DNA of 64,000 nt, taken from assembly GCF_016862995.1 (NCBI RefSeq), contig NZ_BOOA01000042.1, forward strand, positions 1 to 64,000, written 5' to 3'. This DNA comes from Acrocarpospora phusangensis. Lineage in GTDB: Bacteria > Actinomycetota > Actinomycetes > Streptosporangiales > Streptosporangiaceae. Of this stretch, positions 1-8,287 are shown one piece after another; the first letter of the stretch is position 1; every line of letters starts with the position of its first letter. The notes under the pieces were generated by a model. The model was given only the letters and a program-made list of their open reading frames with translations, was not told the DNA's origin and did no database searches. Both the position numbers and the translations under genes were made by a program.

Positions 1-313
1 GACCGGCTACACCTGCGCCTGAACTCTACTTTGTAAAGGCGTCGGCTTTGGATGTTCGTAATGCTCACAAAACAGACACCCTCAACGACCAGATAAGGAG
101 CCGGGGCGCGAATGGTTGGACGTGGGCCGTGCCTCCGAGGGTGGCCATGGCGTGAGCTGTGGCGCGGCCGGTCTGGTCCCAGGCGTCCCGGGGGACCGTG
201 GGGAGCGGGTCGTCCCAGCTGGGGAGGCAGGTCTCGCGGAATCGCGTCATGCCCCCGGGCCGGGCGCTGAGCCGCAGATCGGGCCCGGCCGTCTGGCAAC
301 CGCCGGTTCTCGA
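1..313. other. Left-edge segment without a confident gene
   Basis: Nothing here can be called with confidence. The plus strand from base 1 reads ten codons into a TAA at 34-36, which could be the tail of a gene lying to the left. The minus strand is open at 65-250 (61 codons) but shows no family resemblance, no clear ribosome binding site and looks like a fragment or chance frame. The first 120 bases are noticeably less GC-rich than the rest, as expected for intergenic DNA. Confidence 0.4.
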
Positions 314-1231
314 TCAGCCGCGAAGCGGCGCTCGCCTGCCGTGCTCGTCGGCGGTCTCGGCCAGCCAGTTCATCGCCGCCTTTCCGGCGACGACCGTGCT
401 GGTGAGGGTGCCGATCCCGGAGATGGAGATGGTGATCTCGTCGCCGGCGCGGAGGGTGAAGGGCAGGTCGGGGACCAGGCAGGTGCCGGTGGCGAGGATC
501 GCGCCCTCGGGGAAGGCGTCCTCGCGGAAGAGGTAGCCGACGAGTTCGTCCAGTCTGCGGCGGAGCTGGCCGGTGCTCGCCTGGCCGTCCCAGGCGACGG
601 AGCCGTCGCGGGTGATGGTGAGGGCGATGTCGAGGGCGTACGGGTCGGGGATCTCCCAGGCGGGGCGGATGGCGGGGCCGACGGCGCAGCCGCCGAGGTA
701 GATCTTGGCCTGGGGGAGGTAGAGGGGGTTCTCGCCTTCGATGGTGCGGGAGCTCATGTCGTTGACGACGGTGTATCCGACGATCTCGGCGTGGCGGTTG
801 ATGATCAGGCCGAGTTCGGGTTCGGGGACGTCGATGCCGGAGTCGGCGCGTACGGAGACGGATTCGCCGTGGCCGGTGACGCGCCAGGCGGTGGACTTGA
901 AGAAGAGTTCGGGGCGGGGGGCTTCGTAGACGAGGTCGTACACGTCGGCGGCGCGTTCGCTTTCGACCATGCGGGCGGTGCGGGAGCGTTCGTAGGTGAC
1001 GCCGGCGGCCCACACGTCCATGCGGCCGTCGGCCGGGGGGAGGAGCTGGACTTTGGCGGTTTCGTGGCGGGGGCCGTCGGCGGTCGCGCAGTGGTCCTGG
1101 ATCTCGGCGGCGGTCAGCCGGAGCAGCTCACCCACGGTGGCGATGCCGCCGAACTCGGTGATGGCCTCGCCGTCATCGACGCCGATCAGAGTCTGGCCGG
1201 TCGCCGGGCTGATGAAACGCACGATTCGCAC
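314..1231 (-). CDS. Fumarylacetoacetate hydrolase (FAH) family protein
   Basis: A 305-residue enzyme of the FAH/2-hydroxyhepta-diene-dioate isomerase superfamily, which cleaves or decarboxylates beta-keto or acylpyruvate-type acids with a bound divalent metal. Visible: the metal-binding stretch PEPELGL (glutamates around residue 135-140), the aspartate in VVNDMSSR and a lysine in QAKIY, in the order usual for the FAH C-terminal domain; the first 100 residues form the short N-terminal domain. The GTG start at 1231 is chosen because AAGGAG lies five bases upstream. It reads alone on this strand. Family membership is firm; the substrate cannot be told, and acylpyruvate, 2-keto-sugar acid or aromatic ring-cleavage products are all possible. 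Confidence 0.9.
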   Translation of the reverse strand: MRIVRFISPATGQTLIGVDDGEAITEFGGIATVGELLRLTAAEIQDHCATADGPRHETAKVQLLPPADGRMDVWAAGVTYERSRTARMVESERAADVYDLVYEAPRPELFFKSTAWRVTGHGESVSVRADSGIDVPEPELGLIINRHAEIVGYTVVNDMSSRTIEGENPLYLPQAKIYLGGCAVGPAIRPAWEIPDPYALDIALTITRDGSVAWDGQASTGQLRRRLDELVGYLFREDAFPEGAILATGTCLVPDLPFTLRAGDEITISISGIGTLTSTVVAGKAAMNWLAETADEHGRRAPLRG

Positions 1232-1311
1232 GCCTGCTCCTTGAAGTCCTCACACTGCCTTGATACGGAATATCGCACTATGGCATCAAAGCGGCTGCTT
1301 TCGTATCGGGT

Positions 1312-1455
1312 GACCAAGTCGCGGACACACGGGAGCAGGGTGCGGGGCTGGGTCTGTCGATCGTCGCGTCCATCGCCGAGGCGCACGGGGGCCTGGTGTG
1401 GGCGGATCGCAACCCTGGAGGAGGGCTGACGCTCGTCGTGAACTTCGGCGGCTGA
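1312..1455 (+). pseudogene. C-terminal remnant of a sensor histidine kinase
   Basis: A reading frame of about 48 codons ending at TGA 1453-1455 contains GAGLGLSIVASIAEAHGG followed by a short strand-like end (LTLVVNF). This is the G2-box and terminal part of the HATPase_c domain of two-component kinases, where GLGLSIV contacts ATP. No upstream kinase sequence exists: the preceding bases are the FAH promoter region and no start or binding site is seen. It is therefore read as a decayed or deletion-truncated relic, not an expressed gene. It lies 47 bases before the DUF5685-type gene, suggesting that a two-component gene was once its neighbour. Confidence 0.65.
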
Positions 1456-1502
1456 TCTTCTTTGCAAGTGATCGACAAGTGGCCGCTGGCAGGCTGGGGC
1501 GC

Positions 1503-2606
1503 ATGTTCGGGATCGTTCGCCCATGCCGGCACACGATGTGCGGCGGGTTGTTCAAGGAATGGATGGCGCACCTGTGCGGGCTCTGCCTGGCGCTCAGGGA
1601 TGAGCACGGGCACGCCGCTCGATTGGTGACTAATTACGACGGTTTGCTGGTCTCGGTGCTGATGGAAGCACAGGCGCCGGCGTCCTCCCCGTATCGGCGC
1701 GCGGCGGCGTGCGCCTTACGCGGGTTCAAGGGCGCCGACGTCGTCACGGCGGAGGGAGTACGGCTGGCGGGCGCGGTGTCGCTGATCCTGGCCTCGGGCA
1801 AGCTCAGGGACCACATCGAGGACGGCGACGGCGTCTACGCGCGCCGGCTGGTGGCGGCCGGCGCGGGACGGATGGCCGATCGCTGGTCGGCCGCCGGGTC
1901 CGGTACGGCCGCCGCTCTCCGGTTCGACCCCGCTCCGCTGCTGGTGGCGGTCGAGGAGCAGGCCCGGCTGGAGCGCCTGCCGGCGGCGGGCCTGCTCCAG
2001 CTCACCGCCCCCACCGAGGCGGCGGTGGCCGCCGCGTTCGGGCACACCGCGGTGCTGGCCGGCAAGCCGGGCAACCGGGAGGCGCTGGCGGAGGCCGGGC
2101 GGTATTTCGGCCGGTTGGCCCATCTGCTGGACGCCGTCGAGGATCTGGCCCGGGACCGTGCGGCCGGGGCGTACAACCCGCTTGTCGCGTCCGGCACGGA
2201 TCTGGCCGGCGCGCGGCGGTACTGCGACGACGCGGTGCACGGGCTGCGTCTGGCGGTGGCCGAGTTGGACCTGGAGCGCCGTCATCTGGTGAACGCGTTG
2301 CTGGTACGGGAGACCGGCCGGGCGACCGCGCGGGTCTTCGCGGAGGCCGAGCCGGAGAGCCCCGAGGCGCCGCCGCGTGATCCGCGTGTGCAGCCGGATC
2401 CGGGTGGTCTGCTGTCGCTGTTGTGCGTGTCGGCGACGTGCTGCACCTGCGGGGTGTACCGGCCGCCGTGGGACGAGCAGCGGTATCAGTCGTGCTGGGA
2501 TCGTTGCGACGCCAGCGGCTGCGATTGCTGCGGGAACGCGTGCTCGAGTTGCTCGGACTGCTGTTCCGGGTGCTGCGAATGCTGCAACTGCGACTGTTCG
2601 TGCTGA
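1503..2606 (+). CDS. DUF5685-type protein with cysteine-rich C-terminal tail
   Basis: A 367-residue protein starting MFGIVRPCRH, the characteristic opening of actinobacterial DUF5685 proteins; ATG 1503 is chosen over longer in-frame starts for that reason and because GGGG precedes it. Four cysteines sit in the first 30 residues (CRHTMC, CGLC), hinting at metal binding. Residues 35-300 are alanine-rich and helical with no known catalytic motif. The last 63 residues hold twenty cysteines in CC, CxC and CxxC clusters, ending CECCNCDCSC. DUF5685 has no established role; in silico the tail looks like a metal- or disulphide-binding module. No signal peptide. Neighbours give no pathway hint. Confidence 0.8.
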   Translation: MFGIVRPCRHTMCGGLFKEWMAHLCGLCLALRDEHGHAARLVTNYDGLLVSVLMEAQAPASSPYRRAAACALRGFKGADVVTAEGVRLAGAVSLILASGKLRDHIEDGDGVYARRLVAAGAGRMADRWSAAGSGTAAALRFDPAPLLVAVEEQARLERLPAAGLLQLTAPTEAAVAAAFGHTAVLAGKPGNREALAEAGRYFGRLAHLLDAVEDLARDRAAGAYNPLVASGTDLAGARRYCDDAVHGLRLAVAELDLERRHLVNALLVRETGRATARVFAEAEPESPEAPPRDPRVQPDPGGLLSLLCVSATCCTCGVYRPPWDEQRYQSCWDRCDASGCDCCGNACSSCSDCCSGCCECCNCDCSC

Positions 2607-2665
2607 TGACCTGCGGGTATCGCGGAACGTGAGGGTTCGGATGCCGGCCGGTTGGGGGAAGCGTG

Positions 2666-3898
2666 ATGGGTCGCTGGGTTCATGGTGCGTTGGTGGTCTC
2701 GCTGGGAGTGGCGGCGGGACCGCCGGCGGCGGCGGAGCCGTACGAACGGCCGCCGGTGGTGCTGTTCCCGGCGTTCCATTTCACCAGGCTGGAGGTGACC
2801 GTACGGGATCAGACGACGGCGCCCGGCTGCCCCGGGTCGGGGGTCTTCCAGGACTGGTTCCGCAACGACCGGCCGAGCGCGTTCAGTCAGGTCTGCCGGG
2901 ACCGGTTGCTCACCCTGCGCTACCGCGACGATCCTTCGGTGCCGATGCGGGCGCGTTTCGCCGAGCAGCCGGGCGTCACCGTGCGGCTGCTCGACTACGG
3001 CAGCACCAGGAGCGCGCCGTACTACGAGGCGCTGTACCGCAGGCTTGAGGTGGCCGGCTACGAACGCGACGAGGACATCCGGGTGGCCGGGTACGACGCG
3101 CGGCTCACGCCCGACATGGGCGGGTTCCTGCGGCGTACCCGCCGCCTGATCGAGGACGCGTACCTGGACAACGGCGGGCGGCCGGTGCACCTGGTCGGCC
3201 ACTCCAACGGGCCGCTCTACGCGCAGTACCTGCTCACGCACAGCAGCAGGGCGTGGCGGGACCGGTACATCCACGGGTTCACCCCGATCGCGGGCAACAT
3301 GCCGGGGCAGGGCCTGATGTACCAGCTGGTGTTCACGGGGCAGAACATCCAGGACTTCGGGTACCCCACGACCGGGGAGAACGCGCGGAGCAGCGCGCGC
3401 ATGTACCAGAGCGCCCCGTCCACGTACATGAGCGCCGCCGATCCGGCGGTCTTCGGCAGCCGGGAGGTGGTCATCCGGGACGGCTCGACGGGCCGCTCCT
3501 ACACCCCGCGCGACTACCGTCGCCTGTTCGCCGACGCGGGGCTGCGCACGGCCGGGAAGATCGCCGAGCACTACATCGGCTTCGTCCGGTTCCGCGACCC
3601 GGAGTCGTTCCCGGGCGTGGACGTCTACGCGGAGAAGGGCTCGGGCCTGCCCACGGTCGTCGGCGCCCGGCTGAAGGACCTGACCACCGGGCAGATCGCC
3701 GACCCGGCCGGGTTCCTGCGGCGGGACGGTGACGGCAACCAGGAGGACATCACCAACGACGCCGTCCTGGTCTGGCGGGCGATGCGCCGCCACCGTTTCA
3801 GCCTGACCGACAATCCCAGGGTCGACCACGGTCAGCTGCCCAACGACCGTGCCCTGCTCAACCGCCTGGTCCTCAACCTGGAGCGGGCCCCCTCATGA
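2666..3898 (+). CDS. Secreted LCAT-like acyltransferase/lipase (alpha/beta hydrolase)
   Basis: A 410-residue exported alpha/beta-hydrolase resembling lecithin:cholesterol acyltransferase and phospholipid:diacylglycerol acyltransferase relatives. A short signal peptide (about residues 1-22, ending PAAAE) precedes the mature protein. The nucleophile is Ser180 in HLVGHSNG (family usually GHSMG); a GDGN-QEDITND stretch near residue 355 is the likely acid region and DHGQL near 390 carries the histidine. Predicted substrate is a lipid or acyl ester outside the membrane. ATG 2666 is preferred to GTG 2663 because GGGGGAA ends five bases before it. The 3' end overlaps the convergent dehydrogenase gene by six bases. 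Confidence 0.8.
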   Translation: MGRWVHGALVVSLGVAAGPPAAAEPYERPPVVLFPAFHFTRLEVTVRDQTTAPGCPGSGVFQDWFRNDRPSAFSQVCRDRLLTLRYRDDPSVPMRARFAEQPGVTVRLLDYGSTRSAPYYEALYRRLEVAGYERDEDIRVAGYDARLTPDMGGFLRRTRRLIEDAYLDNGGRPVHLVGHSNGPLYAQYLLTHSSRAWRDRYIHGFTPIAGNMPGQGLMYQLVFTGQNIQDFGYPTTGENARSSARMYQSAPSTYMSAADPAVFGSREVVIRDGSTGRSYTPRDYRRLFADAGLRTAGKIAEHYIGFVRFRDPESFPGVDVYAEKGSGLPTVVGARLKDLTTGQIADPAGFLRRDGDGNQEDITNDAVLVWRAMRRHRFSLTDNPRVDHGQLPNDRALLNRLVLNLERAPS

Positions 3899-4930
3899 CG
3901 TGGCTACCGTCTCCCACTTGCCGGAGGCCATCGACCGGTAGCAGGCGTCGATGACGGTGTTGACGGCCAGGCCGTCGTGGAAGGTCTCCAGCGGTTCCTC
4001 GCCGGCGGCGAACCGCTCGACGAAGTGGCGCATCTGCTGCGAGAAGCCGTACGCGCGGGTCTCCTCGGGGACCGGGTAGACCCAGCCGGTGTCGGCGTCG
4101 GACTTCTCCACCAGGTAGCCGACCGGCTTGGTGATGAAGCCCCACACGGGGGTGGAGGCGGTGTCGGTGACCAGGCGGCCGCCGCTGCCGACGATCTCGT
4201 GGCGCAGCTGCATGCCGCCCTTCTCCACCCAGGACGACTCGATCGAGGCGACCTGGCCGCCGGCGAACTTGAGCAGGGCGATGGAGGTGTCCTCGCCGGT
4301 GGTCTTGTCGGCGTGGGCGAGGGTGGCGCCCCAGGCGAAGACCTCGACGATCGGGTTGTCCTTGCCGAAGAAGTGGCGGGCGGACTCGACGGTGTGGCAG
4401 CCCATGTCGAGCAGCGCGCCGCCGCCGGCCGTCTCGGCGTCCCAGAAGTGCGGCGCGTGGGGGCCGGAGTGTCCTTCGCGGGCGCGCATCCAGAGCACGT
4501 CGCCGATGCCGCCGGCGGCGACGATCTCGTGGGCCTTGGCCAGGTTGGGGGAGAAGACGGCGCTTTCGGCGTAGCCGTGCCAGACACCGGCCTCGGTGAC
4601 GACGCGCAGAATCTCGGCGGCCTCGGGTCCGGTACGGGCCAGGGGCTTGGTGCAGATGACGCCCTTGCCCGCGGCGGCGGCCAGCCGTACGGCCTCGAGG
4701 TGGACCTCGTTGGGGAGGGCGATGACGATCAGGTCCACGTCCGGATCGGTGCAGAGCGCGGCCATGGTCTCGTGTGGTCTCGTGTTGCGTCCGGGTCGGG
4801 CGGCGAACGCGGCGGCCCTTTCCGGCGAGCGGGAGTAGTGCGCCACCAATCGCGCGTCCCGTACGTCGTCGAGCGCCTCGGCATAGGTCTCGCCAATGAA
4901 CCCTGCGCCGAGCAGGCCGACTCCGATCAT
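3893..4930 (-). CDS. Gfo/Idh/MocA family NAD(P)-dependent oxidoreductase
   Basis: A 345-residue dehydrogenase with a Rossmann N-terminus (MIGVGLLGAGFIG, GxGxxG at residues 7-12) and the family TKPLA motif near residue 95 (equivalent to EKP, whose lysine is catalytic), followed by the alpha/beta C-terminal domain with the conserved DMGCHTVE helix. Such enzymes oxidise sugars, inositols or amino-sugar derivatives. ATG 4930 is chosen because GGAGG lies a few bases upstream and translation begins directly with the beta1 strand. It diverges from the sugar importer at 5108, so it probably acts on the imported carbohydrate; the actual substrate is unknown. Confidence 0.92.
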   Translation of the reverse strand: MIGVGLLGAGFIGETYAEALDDVRDARLVAHYSRSPERAAAFAARPGRNTRPHETMAALCTDPDVDLIVIALPNEVHLEAVRLAAAAGKGVICTKPLARTGPEAAEILRVVTEAGVWHGYAESAVFSPNLAKAHEIVAAGGIGDVLWMRAREGHSGPHAPHFWDAETAGGGALLDMGCHTVESARHFFGKDNPIVEVFAWGATLAHADKTTGEDTSIALLKFAGGQVASIESSWVEKGGMQLRHEIVGSGGRLVTDTASTPVWGFITKPVGYLVEKSDADTGWVYPVPEETRAYGFSQQMRHFVERFAAGEEPLETFHDGLAVNTVIDACYRSMASGKWETVATS

Positions 4931-5107
4931 CTGATCCTCCGAACGCGGTGATGCGGCGGCGTGGGGCACGCCCTGGTTGAAAAGTAGCATCACTGTAAAC
5001 CAAAGCAATACCTCTTGTTACCACCCAGGATGTCTGTGTACGCTGCCGCATCAGGCGATGGCCCTAGGGGGAGCCACGCGAGCACAACGATGACGAGAGG
5101 CAACCCC

Positions 5108-6418
5108 ATGCAAGCAATACGGGCATCCGTTGCGTTGGTCGCGGCGGCGGCTGCTGTCCTGACCTCGGCCTGCGCGCCGTCCGCGCATCGGGCGCCGGCC
5201 GGTGAGCACGCGAGCGGCGCGGCCGGCGGCTCGGCCGAGAAGGTCGTGCTGACCCTGGGCAGCTGGCGCACCGAGGACCTCGCCATGTGGGAGGACGAGA
5301 TCCTGCCCGCCTTCGAGAAGACGCACCCGGCGATCGACGTCAAGTTCAGCCCGATCAACACCAACGAGTACAACGCGGCGATCCAGTCGCAGGTGGACGG
5401 CGGCACCGGGCCCGACCTGATCACCTGCCGGCCGTACGACGTGAACCGGGCCTGGATCAAGAAGGGCTACTTCGAGAAGCTCGACGGCAAGCCGGTGCTC
5501 GACAGCTTCGACGCCCTGGCCCTCGACCCGTGGTCGGACGACGCGGGCAGCCGCTACTGCGTGCCCACCGCCGCGGTGCTGGCCGGCTTCTTCTACAACA
5601 AGGACATCTTCGCCGAGCTGAACCTGCAGGTGCCCACCACGCAGGCCGAGTTCCTGGCCGTGCTCAAGGCGGTCAAGGACAACGGCAAGTACGCGCCGCT
5701 GGCCCTCGGCTCGTCGGAGTCGTGGCAGCTCGCCTACAACGGGCTGTACAGCATCGGCCCGGCGTACTGGAAGGGCGAGGAGGGCCGGCAGGGGCTCATC
5801 AAGGGCACCAAGAAGGTGACCGATCCGGAGTTCGTGGCCGCGTTCGAGGCGTTCGAGCAGTGGAAGCCGTACCTGCCGAAGGGGTTCGAGAGCCTCAAGT
5901 ACCCTGACATGACGCAGCTGTTCTCGCTCGGCAAGGCCGCGATCCTGCCCGACGGGTCCTGGGACATCAACCAGGTCGCCGTCGGCGGCCTGAACGTGGG
6001 CGTGTTCGGCCCGCCGGCGATCACCGCGGGCGGCGAGCGCTACCTGCAGGAGATGCCGGACATGGCGATCGGCGTCAACGCCGCCAGCAAGCACAAGGCG
6101 GAGGCCGACACCTTCCTCGCCTGGACGGCGAGCCCCGAGTTCCAGGAGCTGTACGTCAACAAGCTGCCCGGGTTCTTCTCGATGGGCAAGCAGCCCGTCA
6201 CGTACACCAACACGCTCGCGCAGGACTTCGCCAACCTCAAGCAGGGGGCGAAGCTCACCCCGCGCCTCGGCCTGGACCGGCTGAGCGCCGGCACCCCGCC
6301 GTTCGACGACGAGGTGTGGCGGGTGCTCCAGCTCATGTACAACGAGGACCTCTCCGCGCAGAAGGCCACCGAGGAACTGCAGAAGGGCCTGACCAGCTGG
6401 TACGCGCCGCAGCAGTAG
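5108..6418 (+). CDS. Carbohydrate ABC transporter substrate-binding lipoprotein
   Basis: A 436-residue extracellular solute-binding protein (family 1, MalE-like). The signal peptide ends in the lipobox LTSAC, giving a lipid-anchored Cys near residue 21. The mature part has the typical EKVVLTLGSWR opening, two-lobed fold signatures and a C-terminal helical lobe. ATG 5108 is preferred over longer starts because GAGAGG lies seven bases upstream and it gives a clean lipoprotein signal. It heads the importer operon; a strong hairpin immediately after its stop separates it from the permeases and could keep binding-protein transcripts more abundant. No ATPase gene is nearby, so a shared MsiK-type ATPase is likely. 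Confidence 0.93.
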   Translation: MQAIRASVALVAAAAAVLTSACAPSAHRAPAGEHASGAAGGSAEKVVLTLGSWRTEDLAMWEDEILPAFEKTHPAIDVKFSPINTNEYNAAIQSQVDGGTGPDLITCRPYDVNRAWIKKGYFEKLDGKPVLDSFDALALDPWSDDAGSRYCVPTAAVLAGFFYNKDIFAELNLQVPTTQAEFLAVLKAVKDNGKYAPLALGSSESWQLAYNGLYSIGPAYWKGEEGRQGLIKGTKKVTDPEFVAAFEAFEQWKPYLPKGFESLKYPDMTQLFSLGKAAILPDGSWDINQVAVGGLNVGVFGPPAITAGGERYLQEMPDMAIGVNAASKHKAEADTFLAWTASPEFQELYVNKLPGFFSMGKQPVTYTNTLAQDFANLKQGAKLTPRLGLDRLSAGTPPFDDEVWRVLQLMYNEDLSAQKATEELQKGLTSWYAPQQ

Positions 6419-6426
6419 CGGCAGAC

Positions 6427-6453
6427 GGGGGGACGCGCCGGGCGCGTCCCCCC
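6427..6453 (+). terminator. Intercistronic hairpin between binding protein and permeases
   Basis: A perfect 12-bp stem (6427-6438 pairing with 6442-6453) with a 3-base CGG loop begins eight bases after the binding-protein stop and has no U-tract. In sugar importers such elements partially stop transcription or protect the upstream message so that more binding protein than permease is made; that role is inferred here. Confidence 0.6.
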
Positions 6454-6484
6454 GCTCGACATGATCGACGGCGAAAGGGACACG

Positions 6485-7378
6485 TTGCTCCGCACCCGAG
6501 CCAGCCGGGCTCACTACCGCTACTTCCTCGCGTTCACCGTGCCCGCGCTGGTCGTCTACGTGGTGTTCGCGGCCCTCCCGCTGGTGAACTCCATCTACTA
6601 CAGCCTGTTCGACACCGACTCGGGCGTGGCCACGTTCGTCGGGCTGGAGAACTACGTCTACCTGTTCACCAACCCCACGACGAGCGAGCGGTTCTGGAAC
6701 GCGCTCACCAACAACGTCGAGTTCTTCGCGATCCACCTGCTGGTGGAGGTGCCGGTCGGGCTGCTCCTGGCCGCGCTGCTCACCTCGGGCCGGCTGCGCC
6801 GATCCACCGGGATCTACCGGACGCTGCTGTTCATCCCGACCACGCTCTCCGTGGTGATCGTCGGCTTCGTGTGGCGGCTGATCATCAACCCGCTCTGGGG
6901 CCTGGTGGACTTCCCCCTGCTCGGCGACGAGCGTACGGCCCTGCCGACCATCTCCCTCATGTCGGTCTGGCAGTACGTCGGCATCCCGATGATCTTCCTG
7001 TACGCGGCCCTGCTGGCCATCCCCGGCGACATCCTGGAGGCCGCCCGGGTGGAGGGCGCCGGCTCCTGGTCGACGTTCTGGCGGATCAAGTTCCCGCTGA
7101 TCGCGCCGCAGTTCGGGCTGATCGCGATTCTCACCTACATCTGGACCTTCAACGGCTTCGACCTGGTCTTCGCCCTGAACGGGTCGGCGCCGGGGCCCAA
7201 CTACAGCACCGACATCCTCGGCACGCTGTTCTACCGGACCTTCTTCGGGTCGAGCGGGCAGCTGGCCGACCTCGATCTGGGCGCGACCGTGGCCAGCGTG
7301 ATCTTCCTGATCATCCTCGTCGTCACCGCCGCGTACTTCGGGTTGCTGCACCGCCGGCTGAAGTCCTACGAACTGTGA
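6485..7378 (+). CDS. Sugar ABC transporter permease 1 (MalF-like)
   Basis: A roughly 297-residue inner-membrane permease with six predicted transmembrane segments beginning at YFLAFTVPALVVYVVF. The cytoplasmic coupling loop is EAARVEGAGSWSTFWRIKFP, the canonical EAA motif that docks to the ATPase. Start choice: TTG 6485 has AAAGGGA five bases upstream, whereas the in-frame ATG at 6461 directly follows the hairpin and has no binding site; the ATG version would add eight residues. It is followed by permease 2, whose upstream in-frame GTG overlaps this stop. Forms the channel heterodimer with that protein. Confidence 0.92.
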   Translation: MLRTRASRAHYRYFLAFTVPALVVYVVFAALPLVNSIYYSLFDTDSGVATFVGLENYVYLFTNPTTSERFWNALTNNVEFFAIHLLVEVPVGLLLAALLTSGRLRRSTGIYRTLLFIPTTLSVVIVGFVWRLIINPLWGLVDFPLLGDERTALPTISLMSVWQYVGIPMIFLYAALLAIPGDILEAARVEGAGSWSTFWRIKFPLIAPQFGLIAILTYIWTFNGFDLVFALNGSAPGPNYSTDILGTLFYRTFFGSSGQLADLDLGATVASVIFLIILVVTAAYFGLLHRRLKSYEL

Positions 7379-7386
7379 GTGGTGGC

Positions 7387-8277
7387 ATGACCGCAACGAC
7401 CAACGCCGTGACCCAGACGACGACCCAGACGACCAAGATGGCCAAGACGCGCGCCTCCGACCGGGCCGGAACGCTGGTGGTGCACGGCCTGCTGATCGTG
7501 TTCGCGCTGGTGGCGATCGCGCCGATCCTCGTGATCGTGCTGAACTCGTTCAAGACGACTCCGGCGATCTTCGAGCATCCGTTCGCGCTGCCGGACTCCG
7601 GCAGCTTCAGCGTGGCCGGCTACGAGCGGGTGTTCACCCGCGGGCACTTCGTCGACAACTACCGCAACAGCCTGATCGTGACGGTGGGCAGCACCGTGCT
7701 GACCCTGGTGCTGGCGACGCTCGCGGCGTTCGCCCTCACCGAGTACAAGGTGCGGTTCGCGCCGCTCGTGGGCGGCTTCTTCGTGCTGGGCATCATGCTG
7801 CCGATCCGGCTGGGCACGGTGCCGATCATCGAGACGATGATCTCCTGGAACCTGATGGACACGCTGGTCGCGCTGGTGCTCGTCTACACGGCGATGAGCC
7901 TGCCGCTGGCGATCGCGCTGCTCATGACCTACTTCCGGGCGGTGCCCTCGGCGGTGAAGGAGGCCGCCCGCATCGACGGCGCGGGCGAGCTGCGCACGAT
8001 GACCATCGTGCTGCCGATGGTGCGTCCCGGCCTGGCCGCGGTGGCGTCGGTGACCATGCTGCCGATCTGGAACGACCTGTGGTTCCCGCTCATCCTGGCG
8101 CCCAGCGCGGAGAACCAGACGGTGACGCTGGGCGTGCAGCAGTTCGTGGGGCAGTTCCTCAACGACTATCCGGCCCTGCTCGGCGCGCTCACGCTCGGCG
8201 CGACGCCGCTGGTGGTGCTGTTCGTCGTCTTCTCCCGCCAGTTCATCCAGGGTCTGAGCCAGGGCATTGGCAAGTGA
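7387..8277 (+). CDS. Sugar ABC transporter permease 2 (MalG-like)
   Basis: A 296-residue permease with six membrane spans; the first is at about residues 28-50 (VVHGLLIVFALVAIAPIL). The EAA loop reads KEAARIDGAGELRTMTIVLP. The threonine-rich first 17 residues are a soluble leader. ATG 7387 is used; the in-frame GTG 7375, which overlaps the permease 1 stop, is an alternative but lacks a binding site. Together with the binding protein and permease 1 it makes a carbohydrate importer of the CUT1 type. The gene ends ten bases before the convergent GntR gene with no obvious terminator. Confidence 0.92.
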   Translation: MTATTNAVTQTTTQTTKMAKTRASDRAGTLVVHGLLIVFALVAIAPILVIVLNSFKTTPAIFEHPFALPDSGSFSVAGYERVFTRGHFVDNYRNSLIVTVGSTVLTLVLATLAAFALTEYKVRFAPLVGGFFVLGIMLPIRLGTVPIIETMISWNLMDTLVALVLVYTAMSLPLAIALLMTYFRAVPSAVKEAARIDGAGELRTMTIVLPMVRPGLAAVASVTMLPIWNDLWFPLILAPSAENQTVTLGVQQFVGQFLNDYPALLGALTLGATPLVVLFVVFSRQFIQGLSQGIGK

Positions 8278-8287
8278 CCGTACGGCC

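Noticed and set aside
65-250. 61-codon minus-strand frame at the left edge
   Set aside because: No family resemblance or clear ribosome binding site; could be a fragment but not supportable.
5051-7396. Minus-strand 781-codon frame over the sugar importer
   Set aside because: Arg/Asp/Gly/Val-rich shadow; importer genes on the plus strand are unmistakable.
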